Notes: generated by a model not told the origin, from the letters alone. A stretch of 56,335 nt of DNA from Lachnospiraceae bacterium (GCA_021771755.1 JAETOL010000011.1:1-56335), one strand, 5' to 3'; positions 1-9,092 are shown, numbered from the stretch's first letter. Made by a program: numbers and translations.

Positions 1-83
1 AGTTGCAGGAAGACCAAATACAGAGCATCCACTGTATCTGACAATTTGATTATAACATTTTTGGAGAGGATGTCAATTAAAAT

Positions 84-108
84 CCCCGTCAAGATTGACT
101 TGACGGGG
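84..108 (-). terminator. Perfect hairpin, possible leftward terminator
   Basis: A perfect 10-bp inverted repeat, CCCCGTCAAG / CTTGACGGGG, with a 5-nt loop. Read on the minus strand it is followed by a T-rich stretch (ATTTTAATT), as in a weak intrinsic terminator; on the plus strand no T-run follows. No minus-strand gene ending here was recognised. It lies just upstream of the broken catalase frame, so it may instead belong to the rearrangement that removed that gene's N-terminus. Confidence 0.35.
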
Positions 109-128
109 TGAATATTATATCATCCTGA

Positions 129-692
129 TTTTATTATAGGGTACAGAAGTCCGGGGGACCGGATGGAGAGATCGGCGCGTCTCTTCGTTATCTTTCTCAA
201 CGTTTTGCCATGCCTAACCGGATGGCAACGGCTGTTCTGAATGATGTGGGTACTGAAGAACTGGCTCATTTGGAAATGGTTTCCACCATCGTCCATCAGC
301 TTACCCGTGATCTTTCTATGGAGGAAATTGAGAAAAGCGGTTTCGGTCCCTATTATATTGACCATACAGTAGGCATCTGGCCTCAGGCAGCAGGTGGAAT
401 TCCATTTAATGCCTGCGAATTTCAGAGCAAAGGCGACCCGATAACAGATCTTTTTGAAGACCTTGCAGCAGAACAGAAAGCCCGGGCAACCTATGACAAC
501 ATCCTTCGCGTGGTGCGGAATATTCCGGAGATCGCAGATCCGATCCGTTTCCTGCGTGCAAGGGAAGTGGTTCATTTTCAGAGGTTCGGTGAAGCTCTCA
601 GAAGCGTTCAGGAACAACTGGATTCCAAAAACTTTTATGCCTTTAATCCGGATTTTGATATGCCATGTGAAGCTTCCTGCAAAAATAACTGA
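129..692 (+). pseudogene. Manganese catalase / CotJC-like protein, N-terminus missing
   Basis: The frame encodes a di-manganese ferritin-like catalase of the CotJC type, a family that dismutates hydrogen peroxide and in spore formers is often coat-associated. Visible hallmarks are GGPDGE (codons 153-170), GTEELAHLEM with the Glu-x-x-His ligand pair, AAEQKARATY and REVVHFQRF. The only in-frame ATG (210) lies downstream of the GGPDGE glutamate, which is the first metal ligand in the family, and an in-frame TGA at 126-128 closes the frame upstream. Family members normally carry about 30 more residues before GGPDGE. I therefore read it as truncated; the 160-aa product from ATG 210 would lack one metal ligand. 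No ribosome binding site precedes ATG 210. A sequencing or assembly error near 110-130 is the alternative. Confidence 0.7.
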
Positions 693-701
693 ATTCAGGA
701 T

Positions 702-729
702 TCCCCGGTTTAACAGCCGGGGATTTTTT
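702..729 (+). terminator. Intrinsic terminator after the catalase remnant
   Basis: Stem TCCCCGG (702-708) / CCGGGGA (717-723) with an 8-nt loop, followed by six T residues (724-729). Confidence 0.85.
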
Positions 730-817
730 GAGATTTCATCGAAATCCGTTGCCTTACATTACAGAAAAATGCTACAATAAAGGAAGATATTTCAGCATTG
801 ATACAAGGAGACGTGCC

Positions 818-1792
818 ATGATATTAACAGAAGATAAAAAATATACCATGTCCCTGGAGATGGAGGATCGTGAGAGCACTACAGGGCTTACCAGCAAAAA
901 TATTGAACTGGAATTTTCCAATAAGGAGCTGCTTCATGCAGTCGTTACCTGTGGAATGCCGATACAGAGAATGACAGCCGGATTTTTTTCAAAAAAAAGA
1001 CTGGAGCTTACTTATAAGCTTTTTCTGGCGGAAACAGCTCTTGACACAGAAGGCGACAGGATAAAAAAAGCGAAGCGCATTGCATATCTGGACTCTTCAG
1101 AAAAAAGTGTAATGTCTTATTATATGGGAATGTTTCTTACGAAGCTGATCAGTAAAAGAATGTATGATACGGATTATCTGACCCATCTGAATCTGATCGA
1201 AAAAGCAGACGGAGATGGATTTATTGATTTTTTTAACAGTGAATGGCGTCCTGATATGATCGGACTTCAGGAGGCTGATCAGGCATGGAGTGTGTGGGAG
1301 GCAAAAGGCGGCAGCAACCGGAGAGAGCAGGCATTGAAAAAAGGCAGCCAGCAGGCAGCAGCCATCGCATCTATTAATGGGAAAATCCCTTCACCGGCAG
1401 CAGTCTGCATGACCTATTACGATCACGGATTTCTCTGTGGAGTGATAAGAGAACCGGAAAAAACAGAAGAAAAACACAGGGAAGAGGTTCGCTTTGCAGA
1501 GGAGGATTTTTTCCGGGCATATTATAAGCCAATCTGCGAATTATTTACTGAGCAGGGAACAAGGCTTCATTTTCATGATAAAAACGCGGAAATTTCCGTA
1601 GCGGTTCCTTATTTTCCGGATGGGAAAAAAGACGAGGAGGAGCGAATGATCCATGTGGGAATGGCAAGAGAGCTTCTTTTCAGTCTTATGGAAAATGATT
1701 ACAAAAAACTGACAGCAGACAGAAAAAAACTACTGGGAATTTCCTGCCCGGAAGGGGCTTTTATGGGCAGTGACGGGATTTATATCCGATAA
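818..1792 (+). CDS. Hypothetical protein with PD-(D/E)XK nuclease-like signature
   Basis: A 324-aa protein of a family I do not recognise. The start is ATG 818, preceded by AAGGAG at 804-809; the frame is open further upstream but without a ribosome binding site. Residues 145-163 carry Pro-Asp, 14 residues, then Glu-Ala-Lys (D146, E161, K163), followed by a Gln/Lys-rich helix (SQQA near 177-180). That spacing matches the catalytic core of PD-(D/E)XK restriction-endonuclease-like folds. No signal peptide or membrane segment is evident, and no methylase or other restriction gene is nearby, so a stand-alone nuclease-fold protein or a degenerate member is possible. It follows the catalase terminator and appears to be transcribed alone. 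The nuclease call is inference from one motif. Confidence 0.6.
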   Translation: MILTEDKKYTMSLEMEDRESTTGLTSKNIELEFSNKELLHAVVTCGMPIQRMTAGFFSKKRLELTYKLFLAETALDTEGDRIKKAKRIAYLDSSEKSVMSYYMGMFLTKLISKRMYDTDYLTHLNLIEKADGDGFIDFFNSEWRPDMIGLQEADQAWSVWEAKGGSNRREQALKKGSQQAAAIASINGKIPSPAAVCMTYYDHGFLCGVIREPEKTEEKHREEVRFAEEDFFRAYYKPICELFTEQGTRLHFHDKNAEISVAVPYFPDGKKDEEERMIHVGMARELLFSLMENDYKKLTADRKKLLGISCPEGAFMGSDGIYIR

Positions 1793-1855
1793 AAATATAA
1801 AATCTGGAACAGAGCCGGATTTTTTTCATAGGATAAACAAAAAAGGTTCTTTATT

Positions 1856-2338
1856 ATGACATATGCTTCCTATGAAAAAGTAGTTGGTATGATCCGGGAT
1901 ATTCGAAGTGGAGGTTCCTGCTGTTCCATTGTGATATCTGTGGATACGGAAGGCGAGATCGTGAATTTTGTGGTGTCACCGGATACAATAGTGGTGGATA
2001 ATATAAGGCTGAGGAGGGGGATGCGGGTGGCTGCTTTCTATGATACCAGCCTTCCTGCCCCGGCAATTTTTCCGCCCCAGTATCAGGCAGAGCTGATCAC
2101 ATCTCTGCGAAACGGGCAGGATGTGACCCTGAAATTTTTTGATGATTCACTGACGGCAGAAGATCAGTCTCTGAAGCTGAATATTTCTCCGCTGACAAAT
2201 ATCCGGACGCTGAACGGACAGAGGTTTATGTGTACGCCGGAAAGTCAGGAGCTTCTGGTCTATTATGGATCTGTGACCAAAAGTATTCCTCCTCAGACAG
2301 CTCCTCAGAGGATCATTGTTATGTGTCCGACCCAGTAA
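1856..2338 (+). CDS. Hypothetical beta-rich protein
   Basis: A 160-aa protein I do not recognise. It looks beta-rich: alternating hydrophobic strands (SCCSIVISVDTEG, EIVNFVVSPDTIVVDN) and Gly/Pro turns, with repeated Pro-rich loops and no membrane segment or signal peptide. The first 60 residues could form an OB-like barrel, which is a guess from the strand pattern only. The start ATG 1856 is preceded by a purine-rich AAAAAGG. It lies 63 nt after the nuclease-like gene on the same strand without a clear terminator between them, so the two could share a transcript. Confidence 0.55.
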   Translation: MTYASYEKVVGMIRDIRSGGSCCSIVISVDTEGEIVNFVVSPDTIVVDNIRLRRGMRVAAFYDTSLPAPAIFPPQYQAELITSLRNGQDVTLKFFDDSLTAEDQSLKLNISPLTNIRTLNGQRFMCTPESQELLVYYGSVTKSIPPQTAPQRIIVMCPTQ

Positions 2339-2415
2339 AGGTTTTTCCATAAAAAATGCATGAATCTGTAAGATAAGGAAATACTCTCCTGTATGAAGAT
2401 CAGGAGGTGTTTTTT

Positions 2416-2847
2416 GTGGAAGATGATACCATTAAACTGTTAAGAGAGTGTAATGCCGGGATAAAAATGGGTGTTTCCTCGCTGGAGGATGTGCTGGGGC
2501 ATGTGACGGACAGTAACCTGCGAAAACTGATACTGAAAAGTATGGAAACACATTCCAGACTGGGAGATACGACGCATGAATATCTGCTTTCCTTTCATGA
2601 TGAAGGGAAGGAACCGCCGGTTATGGCAAAGATGATGTCCTGGGTAAAAACAAACATGAAATTTGAGGATGATGATCCGGATCGTGCTGCGGCAGACCTT
2701 CTTACAGATGGATGCAATATGGGAGTGAAATCCCTGTACCAGTATCTGCACCAGTATCCGAAGGCGGAAGAAAAGGTAAAAAAGCTTGCAGAAGATGTGA
2801 TAAAGGCAGAAGAGACTCTGATAAAAGAACTGCATGAATATCTTTGA
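2416..2847 (+). CDS. Small helical, ferritin-like hypothetical protein
   Basis: A 143-aa, almost entirely alpha-helical acidic protein. The start is GTG 2416, 8 nt after AGGAGG (2402-2407); a GTG at 2407 overlaps that site and is less likely. The pattern of four long amphipathic helices with two internal similar halves (AGIKMGVSSLEDVL near the N-terminus, CNMGVKSLYQYL in the second half) resembles four-helix DUF2383/ferritin-like proteins, but no convincing metal-binding ExxH pairs are visible. No function can be assigned. It is followed directly by a strong terminator. Confidence 0.65.
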   Translation: MEDDTIKLLRECNAGIKMGVSSLEDVLGHVTDSNLRKLILKSMETHSRLGDTTHEYLLSFHDEGKEPPVMAKMMSWVKTNMKFEDDDPDRAAADLLTDGCNMGVKSLYQYLHQYPKAEEKVKKLAEDVIKAEETLIKELHEYL

Positions 2848-2883
2848 GAGAAGATTCAATAAAAGAGCTTGAGAGATATACAG

Positions 2884-2924
2884 AAAATGTCAGGAAGCAT
2901 GAAAAAAGCTTCCTGACATTTTTG
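2884..2924 (+). terminator. Strong, probably bidirectional terminator
   Basis: A 15-bp stem, AAAATGTCAGGAAGC (2884-2898) / GCTTCCTGACATTTT (2908-2922), with the loop at 2899-2907. The stem ends in a T-run on the plus strand, and its 5' A-run would serve as the T-run on the minus strand. Confidence 0.85.
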
Positions 2925-2951
2925 GTATTGTATGGCAATATTTGCCGATTG

Positions 2952-2960
2952 TGGTATACT
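2952..2960 (+). promoter_or_regulatory. Extended -10 element upstream of uvrB
   Basis: TGGTATACT forms an extended -10 (TG at 2952-2953, TATACT at 2955-2960). The hexamer 17 nt upstream is poor, as is usual for extended -10 promoters. It would give a 5' untranslated leader of about 130 nt. A second TATAAT lies at 3061-3066 without a well-spaced -35. No clear LexA (GAAC-N4-GTTC) box was found in this leader. Confidence 0.5.
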
Positions 2961-3098
2961 ACAATTATATATCCTGCTGAATAGTCCAGGCTGTTTCAGG
3001 GGGGATTAGTGTTATATAGTTGTAAAATTAATTTTGAAATTACACGAATTTGTGGCTGATTATAATCATAACAAATGCGTGAAAAAAGGAGGAAAATC

Positions 3099-5087
3099 AT
3101 GGACAAATTCATATTACACTCCGAATATCAGCCCACCGGAGACCAGCCTCAGGCAATTGAGAAACTTGTGAAGGGTTTTAAAGAAGGCAATCAGTTTGAA
3201 ACCTTACTTGGCGTTACCGGTTCCGGCAAGACATTTACCATGGCAAATGTGATCAAAGAATTGAATAAGCCAACTCTGGTCCTTGCCCATAATAAAACTC
3301 TGGCTGCACAGCTGTATGGAGAGTTTAAAGAATTTTTCCCCAATAACGCGGTGGAATATTTTGTGTCCTATTACGATTATTATCAGCCGGAGGCTTATGT
3401 TCCTTCCACTGATACCTATATTGCCAAAGATGCTTCTACCAACGATGAGATCGATAAACTGCGACTCTCGGCCACAGCTGCGCTCTGTGAACGCAGGGAT
3501 GTGATCGTGGTTTCTTCGGTCTCCTGTATTTACGGTCTGGGAGCACCGCAGGAGTTCTTTGATATGATGATTTCCCTGCGCCCGGGAATGGAAAAAGACA
3601 GAGACGAGGTGATACGTCAGCTGATCGATATCCAGTATACAAGAAATGAAATGGATTTTCACAGAGGTACCTTCCGGGTAAAGGGGGATGTGCTGGAGAT
3701 TTTTCCTGCCAATGCCACTGACCGTGCCGTGCGGGTTGAGTTTTTTGGCGATGAGATCGAGCGAATTACAGAAATTGACGTGCTTACCGGTGAGATTAAA
3801 AATGAACAGAGCCATGCAGCTATTTTCCCGGCTTCACATTATGTTGTGCCTCAGGAGCAGATCAAAAAAGCTGCAGATGCAATTCTTGCAGAGATGAAAG
3901 AGCAGGTGGATTATTTTAAAAGTGAGGACAAGCTGATCGAAGCCCAGAGAATTGCAGAACGAACAAACTTTGATGTGGAAATGATGAAGGAAACCGGTTT
4001 TTGTTCCGGAATTGAAAACTATTCCCGACATCTGACAGGACTGGCTCCCGGACAGCCGCCGTATACCCTTATGGATTATTTTAAGGATGATTTTCTTCTT
4101 ATTATTGATGAGTCCCATAAAACAGTATCACAGGTAGGCGGAATGTATGCCGGAGATCAGAGCAGAAAACAGACACTGGTGGATTATGGCTTCCGTCTGC
4201 CCTCTGCCAAGGATAACCGACCTTTGAGTTTTGAGGAATTTGAGGGAAAACTGGATCAGGTGATGTTTGTTTCTGCTACTCCGGGAGTTTATGAGGCAGA
4301 GCATGAACTGCTTCGGGCAGAACAGATCATCCGTCCCACGGGGCTCCTTGATCCGAAGGTGGAGGTACGTCCGGTGGAAGGTCAGATCGATGACCTGATA
4401 GGAGAGGTAAATAAAGAAGTTGAAAAGGGACATAAGATCCTGATCACTACGCTGACGAAGAGAATGGCGGAGGATCTGTCTGCCTATATGAAAGACGTGG
4501 GAATCCGCGTACGCTATCTTCATTCAGATATCGATACGCTGGAACGGGCGGAGATCATCCGGGATATGCGCCTGGATGTGTTTGACGTGCTGGTGGGCAT
4601 CAACCTTTTGAGAGAAGGTCTGGATATTCCCGAGATTACTCTTGTGGCGATTCTGGATGCCGATAAGGAGGGATTTCTGCGTTCAGAGGTTTCTCTGATC
4701 CAGACCATTGGACGAGCTGCCAGAAACAGCGAGGGTCATGTGATCATGTATGCGGATGTGATGACAGATTCCATGAAAAATGCGATCCGGGAGACAGAGC
4801 GCCGCCGTGCGATCCAGGAAGCGTATAACAAAGAACATGGAATTACGCCTACCACTGTTAAAAAAGCCGTCCGCGATCTGATCACAGTATCCAAAGCAGT
4901 TGCAGAAACAGAAGTGAAGCTGAAAAAGGATCCGGAATCCATGAGCCGTAAAGAATTGATGAAGCTGATTGCGCAGGTCGAGAAACAAATGCGCGCTGCG
5001 GCTGCGGATCTGAATTTCGAGCAGGCGGCAGAGCTGAGGGACAAGATGCTGGAACTGAAGAAAAACCTTCAGGAACTGGATGCCTGA
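3099..5087 (+). CDS. uvrB: Excinuclease ABC subunit UvrB
   Basis: UvrB is the damage-verifying helicase-like subunit of nucleotide excision repair; it loads from UvrA2B onto DNA and recruits UvrC. The protein is 662 aa, normal for the family. Visible features: Walker A GVTGSGKT near residue 40, the beta-hairpin region [12 protein letters not shown], the Walker B DESH box, helicase motifs V/VI ([16 protein letters not shown]), and a C-terminal UVR domain (about residues 620-660) for UvrC contact. The start ATG 3099 is 6 nt after AAGGAGG; the open frame extends 24 nt further up but lacks a site there. No uvrA or uvrC lies in this window. Confidence 0.98.
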   Translation: MDKFILHSEYQPTGDQPQAIEKLVKGFKEGNQFETLLGVTGSGKTFTMANVIKELNKPTLVLAHNKTLAAQLYGEFKEFFPNNAVEYFVSYYDYYQPEAYVPSTDTYIAKDASTNDEIDKLRLSATAALCERRDVIVVSSVSCIYGLGAPQEFFDMMISLRPGMEKDRDEVIRQLIDIQYTRNEMDFHRGTFRVKGDVLEIFPANATDRAVRVEFFGDEIERITEIDVLTGEIKNEQSHAAIFPASHYVVPQEQIKKAADAILAEMKEQVDYFKSEDKLIEAQRIAERTNFDVEMMKETGFCSGIENYSRHLTGLAPGQPPYTLMDYFKDDFLLIIDESHKTVSQVGGMYAGDQSRKQTLVDYGFRLPSAKDNRPLSFEEFEGKLDQVMFVSATPGVYEAEHELLRAEQIIRPTGLLDPKVEVRPVEGQIDDLIGEVNKEVEKGHKILITTLTKRMAEDLSAYMKDVGIRVRYLHSDIDTLERAEIIRDMRLDVFDVLVGINLLREGLDIPEITLVAILDADKEGFLRSEVSLIQTIGRAARNSEGHVIMYADVMTDSMKNAIRETERRRAIQEAYNKEHGITPTTVKKAVRDLITVSKAVAETEVKLKKDPESMSRKELMKLIAQVEKQMRAAAADLNFEQAAELRDKMLELKKNLQELDA

Positions 5088-5132
5088 CTGCAGAACAAAA
5101 CCCTGCATGTTTAAGTAAAAAGAGATTTTTTC

Positions 5133-5161
5133 TTGCCTTCTTCTCTTTACAGTGATAAAAT
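5133..5161 (+). promoter_or_regulatory. Promoter of the aminotransferase gene
   Basis: TTGCCT (5133-5138), a 17-nt spacer, and TAAAAT (5156-5161) with an upstream TG (extended -10). Transcription would start about 27 nt before the ATG. An ATAAAAT/ATTTTAT inverted repeat overlaps the -10 and leader. Confidence 0.55.
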
Positions 5162-5194
5162 GAAAAAGTGATTTTATGACGAAGGAGAAGAAAA

Positions 5195-6352
5195 ATGAGA
5201 TTTTCAAAAAGGCTGGACAGATTTGGCGATGAGATTTTTGCAGCTCTGAACAATCGGCGGATGGAGCTGGAGAAGCAGGGAATGAAGATTTATAATATGA
5301 GTGTGGGAACTCCGGATTTTACCACTCCGGATTACATAAAAAAGGCACTTGCAGAGGCTGCCCTGGATGATGAGAACTGGAAGTACAGTCTGCGGGATCT
5401 TCCCGAACTTCTGGAGGCAGTGTGTGATTATTACGAGAAACGTTTTCAGGTGAAGATCACTCCGGATATGGTGATGTCTGTATATGGAAGTCAGGAGGGT
5501 ATGGGGCATCTGGGAATGGCGCTCTGTGACGAAGGGGATATTGTATTGCTTCCGGATCCCTGTTATCCGGTTTTTGCAGCAGGAAGTCTGATGGCAGGAG
5601 CAGAGCCTTACTATTATCCTCTGACAGAGGAACATGATTTTCTTCCATATGTAAAGGGGATTCCGGAAGAAATAGCGCGAAAGGCAAAGTATATGGTGGT
5701 CTCTCTTCCTTCTAATCCGGTGGGGAGCATTGCCACTCCGGGACTTTATGAAGAAATCGTGGAATTTGCCGAAAAATATGATATTCTGATTATTCATGAT
5801 AATGCTTACAGTGATATCATTTTTGATGGAGCAGAAGGAGGCAGCTTTCTGGCAACGCCGGGAGCCGGTGAGGTTGGTGTGGAATTTTTCAGCCTTTCCA
5901 AATCCTTTAATATAACTGGTGCAAGGATCAGCTTTCTGATCGGTCGTCCGGACGTGATCGCAGCCCTCAGAAAACTGAGAAGTCAGATTGATTTTGGAAT
6001 GTTTCTTCCTGTGCAGAGAGCTGCAATTGCAGCGTTAAGAGGCCCGCTGGAAGGAGTCAGAGAGCAGTGCCGGTTGTATCAGGAAAGAAGAGATACTTTA
6101 TGTGAGGGACTTCGCAGTATAGGCTGGCAGCTTCCGAATGGCAAAGGAACCATGTTTGTCTGGGCGAAGCTTCCGGATGGAAGGACAGACAGTATGGCCT
6201 TTTGTATGGAACTGATGGAAAAAGCCGGAGTGATCGTGACGCCGGGAGCCAGTTTTGGGCCTCATGGGGAAGGATATGTGCGCTTTGCGCTGGTACTTCC
6301 TCCGGAAAAAATAAAAGAAGCAGTTGATTCAATCCGAAGAAGCGGAATGTAA
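5195..6352 (+). CDS. PLP-dependent class I/II aminotransferase
   Basis: A 385-aa fold-type I aminotransferase of the aspartate/LL-diaminopimelate aminotransferase group, a cytoplasmic PLP enzyme transferring an amino group between an amino acid and a 2-oxo acid. Visible features: the N-terminal GTPDFTTPD substrate-loop motif, the SNPVGS segment (NP motif), DNAYSD before the cofactor, and the PLP lysine in SLSKSFNITGAR, with the distal arginine in the C-terminal GYVRFALV segment. The start ATG 5195 follows GAAGGAGAAG. It has its own promoter and a downstream terminator, so is probably monocistronic. Substrate cannot be read from sequence; aspartate, alanine/methionine or LL-diaminopimelate use are all possible. 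Confidence 0.85.
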   Translation: MRFSKRLDRFGDEIFAALNNRRMELEKQGMKIYNMSVGTPDFTTPDYIKKALAEAALDDENWKYSLRDLPELLEAVCDYYEKRFQVKITPDMVMSVYGSQEGMGHLGMALCDEGDIVLLPDPCYPVFAAGSLMAGAEPYYYPLTEEHDFLPYVKGIPEEIARKAKYMVVSLPSNPVGSIATPGLYEEIVEFAEKYDILIIHDNAYSDIIFDGAEGGSFLATPGAGEVGVEFFSLSKSFNITGARISFLIGRPDVIAALRKLRSQIDFGMFLPVQRAAIAALRGPLEGVREQCRLYQERRDTLCEGLRSIGWQLPNGKGTMFVWAKLPDGRTDSMAFCMELMEKAGVIVTPGASFGPHGEGYVRFALVLPPEKIKEAVDSIRRSGM

Positions 6353-6368
6353 ATAAAGAGATGGTCAA

Positions 6369-6434
6369 TCCCTCTGTTTTTAGAAAATACAGTTTGTTGA
6401 AAACTGATATTTTTGGAAAAACAGAGGGATTTTT
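6369..6434 (+). terminator. Long-stem terminator after the aminotransferase
   Basis: A 13-bp stem TCCCTCTGTTTTT (6369-6381) / AAAAACAGAGGGA (6417-6429), enclosing a second small hairpin (CAGTTT/AAACTG), followed by five T residues. Confidence 0.8.
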
Positions 6435-6576
6435 CGTGACGAAGTTCCTGGTATGTGTTAAACTAATATAATGACTGATAAATCATTTTATACGGGGCAC
6501 GAAAAATTACAGGTTAGAATAGGAACTTTAAAGGGAGTCTCTTCCTATCAGAGAGACTTAAGGGAGAAAGAAGAAA

Positions 6577-7311
6577 ATGAACGATGTTCTGAATCAGATG
6601 CAGGTCAGTATTTTTGTTACTGACCCGGATACAGACGAGATTCTGTTTATGAACGAGAAGATGAAAAAGGATTATCAGATTTCTGAACCGGAAGGAAAAA
6701 AATGCTGGGAGGTTCTTCAGGTTGGGGAAAAAGGGCGCTGCAAATTCTGCAGGATACCGGAACTTTTTGAGAAAACAAAAAAGAACGATGTGATAAAGTG
6801 GCGCGAGGATAATCTGAAGCTGGGCAAAACATTTGAAAATTTCGACAGTGTGATCCTGTGGAACGGAAAACCTGCTCATATGCAGCAGTCTTACGATATT
6901 ACAGGGATGCTCCAGCTTACAGAATCTGCGGTAAGAGATTCCCTTTGCGATGTGTGGAACAGGGCAAACGGTAAAAAGCTTCTGGAAGAAAGAATCGAGA
7001 AGCTGACAGGAACGCAATCCTGTGTACTTATGATTCTTGATATTACCAAGCTGGGACACATCAATGAATTTTTTGGATTGTCTGAAGGCGATTATGTGCT
7101 GAAAGAAATCAGCAGCTATCTGAACAGTCAGATAGAAAAACCGGATTTTATGTTTCGCCTGAGCGGAGATGAATTTGTCATGGTGTTCTTTGATAAAAGC
7201 GTAAAGGACATTTCACGAAAAGCTCTGGAATGGCGGACGAAAGAATGTATGAGGAGAAACTCCGAAAACGAAAAAATGAGAGTCTTGCCCGTCGTGAAGA
7301 AATCAGCCTGA
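6577..7311 (+). CDS. PAS-GGDEF fragment, GGDEF domain cut short by deletion/frameshift
   Basis: A 244-aa product. Residues 1-110 look like a PAS sensor domain. Residues 115-210 are the first two thirds of a diguanylate cyclase domain: DSLCDVWNRANG (the usual D-x-LTGL-x-NR region), ILDITKLGHINEFFG, and RLSGDEF in place of R-x-GGDEF. About 20 residues after SGDEF the frame runs out of the family pattern. The missing GGDEF tail, ADERMYEEK, is read in another frame from 7230. An intact domain has roughly 60-65 residues between these two motifs, so about 45 codons are lost and the frame is shifted. The original was probably one PAS-GGDEF-PAS-GGDEF-EAL protein. Cyclase activity is unlikely. Confidence 0.65.
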   Translation: MNDVLNQMQVSIFVTDPDTDEILFMNEKMKKDYQISEPEGKKCWEVLQVGEKGRCKFCRIPELFEKTKKNDVIKWREDNLKLGKTFENFDSVILWNGKPAHMQQSYDITGMLQLTESAVRDSLCDVWNRANGKKLLEERIEKLTGTQSCVLMILDITKLGHINEFFGLSEGDYVLKEISSYLNSQIEKPDFMFRLSGDEFVMVFFDKSVKDISRKALEWRTKECMRRNSENEKMRVLPVVKKSA

Positions 7312-8978
7312 ATACACGGGATCGGGAAAAAAAGATGGAGTATCCTTCGGAATATCTGTATGAGGCACTGGTGCAGAGTACAGACGATTATGTGTATATC
7401 TGTAATATGAAAACAGGGATTTTTCAGTATACTCCGGCGCAGGTAAAGGCTTTTGATCTCCCGGGAGAGGTAGTGTCCTCCCCTCTTATCTACTGGAAGA
7501 ATATTGTGCATCCGGATGACTGGGATCGTTTTTATAAATCCAATATGGAAATCGGAGAAAATAAAAGAGATGCCCATTATGTGGAATTTCGGGCAAAACA
7601 GAGAAACGGAGAATATGTATGGCTTCGCTGCCGGGGACATCTGATCCGGGATGAATATGGGAATCCCGCGCTTTTTGGCGGGATCATGCACCGGATGGGC
7701 GGCCAGAATAAGATCGATCCGCTGACACAGCTTTTTAACTATCATGTGTTTACCAGACGCATCAGCCAGGGAATTGAAAACACAGAAATGGAAAGAATGG
7801 CGGTTGTGATTCTGGATATTGATAATTTCCGGCAGTTTAATGAGATGTACGGAAGAAAGAAAGGGGACCGGATCCTCTGCACCATGGCGCATTGTATACA
7901 GGCACTGCTGCCGGAGAATGCAGGTATCTTCCGAATGGATAATGACCGTATGGGAATTCTTATGGCAAATGCCGGAGTGGCAGATGTTCAGATGCTTTTT
8001 GCCGACATTCGGAAAAACCTCTGGAAGATAAAAGAGTGGAAGAACTATAAAATGGAAGTTCATTTTTCAGCCGGCTGTTCTGTTTATCCGGATGATGGAG
8101 AGACGGTGGACGAGTTATGTCAGTATGCAGATTATGCTCTGCAGCATGCGAAGGAACAGGGAAAGAACCGTCTTGTGATATTTACCGAGGAGATCCTTCA
8201 AAGAAAAAATTATACTCTGGAACTGATCAGGAAGCTGAGAAGCGCTGTGAATCAGAAGTTCAGGGGCTTTTATGTGAATTGTCAGCCGCAGGTTTCAGGC
8301 CGGACCGGAGAGATTATAGGTGCAGAAGCGCTGGCACGCTTTCGGGATGGAGAAGGAAATATGATTTCTCCGGCAGAGTTTGTTCCGGTGATGGAAGCAG
8401 AGGGAATGATTTATGGAATGGGATTGTGGATTCTGAGAAAATCCATTCAGGCGGCAAAAAAATGGATCGCCCTGAAACCGGATTTTTCGATAAGTGTAAA
8501 TGCTTCTGCCCTTCAGCTGATGGAGGATTTCTACATACCGGATGTGATCCGTATTCTTAAAGAAGAAGCATTTCCACCTGAGAATCTGGTGATAGAACTG
8601 ACGGAAAGCAATACAGTTCAGAATCTGGATATTTTCAGAGACAAGTATGAGCTTTTGAGAAAAATGGGAATCCGGGTGGCCATGGACGATTTTGGCACAG
8701 GATATTCTTCTCTGGAGTTCTTGAAAAAAGCGCCGATCGATTTTGTGAAGATTGACAGGAGCTTTGTGAAGGATATTTTATCCAGCAGATTTGATTCCAC
8801 TTTTATCAACTTTATTGTTGCCATCTGCCATGATGTAAATATCAAGGTATGTCAGGAAGGGGTAGAGACAGAAGAAGAATATCTGCTTTTAAAAGAAATG
8901 GATCTTGACTGTATCCAGGGGTATTATTTCGGAGCGCCGGTAGAGGAAAACGTGATCACTGAGAAACTGAAGGCATGA
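7230..8978 (+). CDS. GGDEF tail-PAS-degenerate GGDEF-EAL protein, probable c-di-GMP phosphodiesterase
   Basis: A 582-aa frame that overlaps the preceding gene. Residues 1-15 (ADERMYEEK) are the C-terminal end of the broken upstream GGDEF domain. A PAS domain follows (about 45-155), then a GGDEF domain (about 160-320) in which the signature is degenerate (RMDNDRMG), so it is probably a regulatory rather than catalytic module. The C-terminal EAL domain (about 335-582) has GAEALARF, ELTESN, DDFGTGYSS, KIDRSF, EGVE and QGYYFG, the residues expected of an active cyclic-di-GMP phosphodiesterase. No ribosome binding site precedes ATG 7230 or the next in-frame ATG (7335), so translation may depend on coupling to the upstream fragment. 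A sequencing deletion is the trivial alternative. Confidence 0.75.
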   Translation: MADERMYEEKLRKRKNESLARREEISLNTRDREKKMEYPSEYLYEALVQSTDDYVYICNMKTGIFQYTPAQVKAFDLPGEVVSSPLIYWKNIVHPDDWDRFYKSNMEIGENKRDAHYVEFRAKQRNGEYVWLRCRGHLIRDEYGNPALFGGIMHRMGGQNKIDPLTQLFNYHVFTRRISQGIENTEMERMAVVILDIDNFRQFNEMYGRKKGDRILCTMAHCIQALLPENAGIFRMDNDRMGILMANAGVADVQMLFADIRKNLWKIKEWKNYKMEVHFSAGCSVYPDDGETVDELCQYADYALQHAKEQGKNRLVIFTEEILQRKNYTLELIRKLRSAVNQKFRGFYVNCQPQVSGRTGEIIGAEALARFRDGEGNMISPAEFVPVMEAEGMIYGMGLWILRKSIQAAKKWIALKPDFSISVNASALQLMEDFYIPDVIRILKEEAFPPENLVIELTESNTVQNLDIFRDKYELLRKMGIRVAMDDFGTGYSSLEFLKKAPIDFVKIDRSFVKDILSSRFDSTFINFIVAICHDVNIKVCQEGVETEEEYLLLKEMDLDCIQGYYFGAPVEENVITEKLKA

Positions 8979-9004
8979 TATTATAGAAGAAGAATATATA
9001 TAGA

Positions 9005-9051
9005 ATACAGACATGGCAGAAAACAGACTTCTGCAGTGTCTGTATTTTTTT
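9005..9051 (+). terminator. Terminator after the EAL gene
   Basis: Stem ATACAGACA (9005-9013) / TGTCTGTAT (9037-9045) with an inner CAG/CTG pairing, followed by six T residues. Confidence 0.75.
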
Positions 9052-9092
9052 GCCGAAGAAGAAAGATTTTCATAAAAAATACTTCTTATCCC

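Noticed and set aside
2950..3098. LexA box upstream of uvrB.
   Set aside because: No GAAC-N4-GTTC or close variant was found in the leader; the nearest (CGAATTTGTG) lacks the second half-site.
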